From: JAFDVL01 sp043736395 | Lineage (GTDB): Bacteria; Acidobacteriota; Blastocatellia; RBC074 | Reading direction: 5' to 3' | Assembly (NCBI GenBank): GCA_043736395.1 | Contig: JAYTCQ010000207.1 | Coordinates: 1-24,071, forward strand | Length of the DNA stretch: 24,071 bases | Shown here: one piece after another, positions 23,216-24,071 of the stretch | How positions within the stretch are numbered: the first letter of the stretch is position 1 | Layout of the letters: each line of letters starts with the position of its first letter | Notes under the pieces: model-generated | Database searches by the model: none | What the model saw: the letters and a program-made list of their open reading frames with translations, nothing else | Told to the model about the DNA's origin: nothing | Program-made: the position numbers and the translations under genes

Positions 23216-24071
23216 ATGCAGGAATTTCTGGAATTAGCAGACAGCGCACCTGATGATATTCTCAGTATCCCAATGGTTCCAATTCGTGATGTAGTCGTTT
23301 TTCCGCACTCCAAAACGGCTTTTGTCATTGGACGCTCAGCATCTGTGCTGGCACTTGAAGAAGCTCTCACCGGAGATCGGTTGATCTTCCTTGCTGCACA
23401 ACATGATGCCACTGTCGAAGACCCGAAGCCGGAACATATTTATCCGTTCGGAACGATTGCATTTATCACTAATTCTCTGAAAAAACCGGATGAGCCGAAT
23501 ATCAAAGTTCTGGTTGAAGGTCGTGATCGTGCGGGGGTAATTCGCTTTATTGAGGAAGATGGTTATCTCCGCGCAATCGTCCGGCGGGTCCCGGTTCTGG
23601 CTGAAAATAATCGCCGAACGCTGACCCTGGTGAGCCGTATTCAGGGATTGGTTGAGCAGTATCTCAAGCTGGCGCAGTTGCAAAATCCTGAGCTTGTTTA
23701 TGCGGCATTACGCGGTGGTGATCCGGGGATTGTCGTAGATTTATTAGCGCATGTTTTGAAATTGCCGATGGAGGACAAGCAGGAACTGTTGGAAACACCA
23801 TCAGTTCATTCGCGGCTCACGAGAATGGTTGAACTGGTAGAAGTTGAAATCGAAAAGCTCAACCTTGATCGAACGGTTCAGACACGTGTCAAACGGCAGA
23901 TGGAAAAGACGCAGCGTGATTATTATCTCAACGAAAAAATTAAAGCGATTCATAAGGAACTTGGGCGAAAGGACGAGTCCGCTGTGCACGATGAGCTTCG
24001 CGAAAAAATCGAAGCTGCCGGAATGAGCGGAGAAGCCCACGCGAAAGCTTTGGCAGAACTTGAGAAGCTGG
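23216..24071 (+). CDS. lon: ATP-dependent Lon protease, 5' part (runs off window)
   Basis: The first 285 codons of a Lon protease, which degrades misfolded and regulatory proteins in the cytoplasm. The reading frame is open to the window end. The N-terminal substrate-binding domain starts with ILSIPMVPIRDVVVFP (near 16-31). It continues through LVEGRDRAGVIRF and ends with the coiled-coil motif QRDYYLNEKIKAIHKELG, typical of Lon just before the AAA+ module. The ATPase and Ser-Lys protease domains lie beyond the window, so activity cannot be checked. AGGAG (23204-23208) is 7 nt before the ATG, which fixes the start. It is downstream of clpX, an arrangement common in bacteria. The first residues (MQEFLELADSAPDD) are a short acidic extension. 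Confidence 0.95.
   Translation, partial: MQEFLELADSAPDDILSIPMVPIRDVVVFPHSKTAFVIGRSASVLALEEALTGDRLIFLAAQHDATVEDPKPEHIYPFGTIAFITNSLKKPDEPNIKVLVEGRDRAGVIRFIEEDGYLRAIVRRVPVLAENNRRTLTLVSRIQGLVEQYLKLAQLQNPELVYAALRGGDPGIVVDLLAHVLKLPMEDKQELLETPSVHSRLTRMVELVEVEIEKLNLDRTVQTRVKRQMEKTQRDYYLNEKIKAIHKELGRKDESAVHDELREKIEAAGMSGEAHAKALAELEKL

Overview
The window is a stretch of bacterial chromosome of moderate GC content (by eye a little under 50%). Genes are closely packed, mostly on the + strand, and many are housekeeping. The mix is best compatible with an environmental Acidobacteriota-like bacterium, perhaps Blastocatellia. It includes a DUF2203 protein, a bacterial NurA-type nuclease, a lipA-ferredoxin pair, a secreted multidomain GH10 enzyme and GAF-based signalling proteins. 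That placement is an inference from gene content, not a phylogeny. I see no rRNA, tRNA, CRISPR array, transposase or phage gene.

Left part (1-9.2 kb). The window opens with a perfect 60-bp palindrome just past the end of a minus-strand, Tat-targeted enolase-superfamily (mandelate racemase/muconate lactonizing-like) gene. Diverging from it are aconitase acnA, phosphoglucomutase pgm and a NurA-domain nuclease; pgm and the nuclease are only 4 nt apart. After a 252-bp gap come a GAF/HD-GYP protein (cyclic-di-GMP phosphodiesterase type) and a small DUF2203 protein, followed by a 107-bp long-armed stem-loop.

Middle (9.2-17.5 kb). uvrB and lipA each have a TATAAT box placed so that transcription should begin at or next to the ATG, which suggests leaderless mRNAs. 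Between them lies a small exported protein of unknown function. lipA is followed after 5 nt by a single-cluster ferredoxin, a possible electron donor. A convergent exported protein of unknown function comes next. Then a compact stress cluster follows: HtrA-type protease, PrxQ/BCP-type peroxiredoxin and a GAF-GAF-SpoIIE (PP2C) phosphatase.

Right part (17.5-24.1 kb). A secreted GH10 glycoside hydrolase with two tandem carbohydrate-binding-like domains overlaps by 4 nt an AbiEii-like nucleotidyltransferase, followed by a DUF2971 protein; these last two look like accessory genes. The window ends with clpX and the 5' part of lon. The clpX-lon order is common in bacteria, but the usual tig-clpP pair is missing immediately upstream, although this ClpX keeps the IGF loop that docks on ClpP.

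The points most worth following are the palindrome at the left edge, the leaderless promoters, the lipA-ferredoxin pair, the nucleotidyltransferase/DUF2971 pair next to the GH10 gene, and the long-armed hairpin before uvrB. I did not find a clear new multi-gene system.
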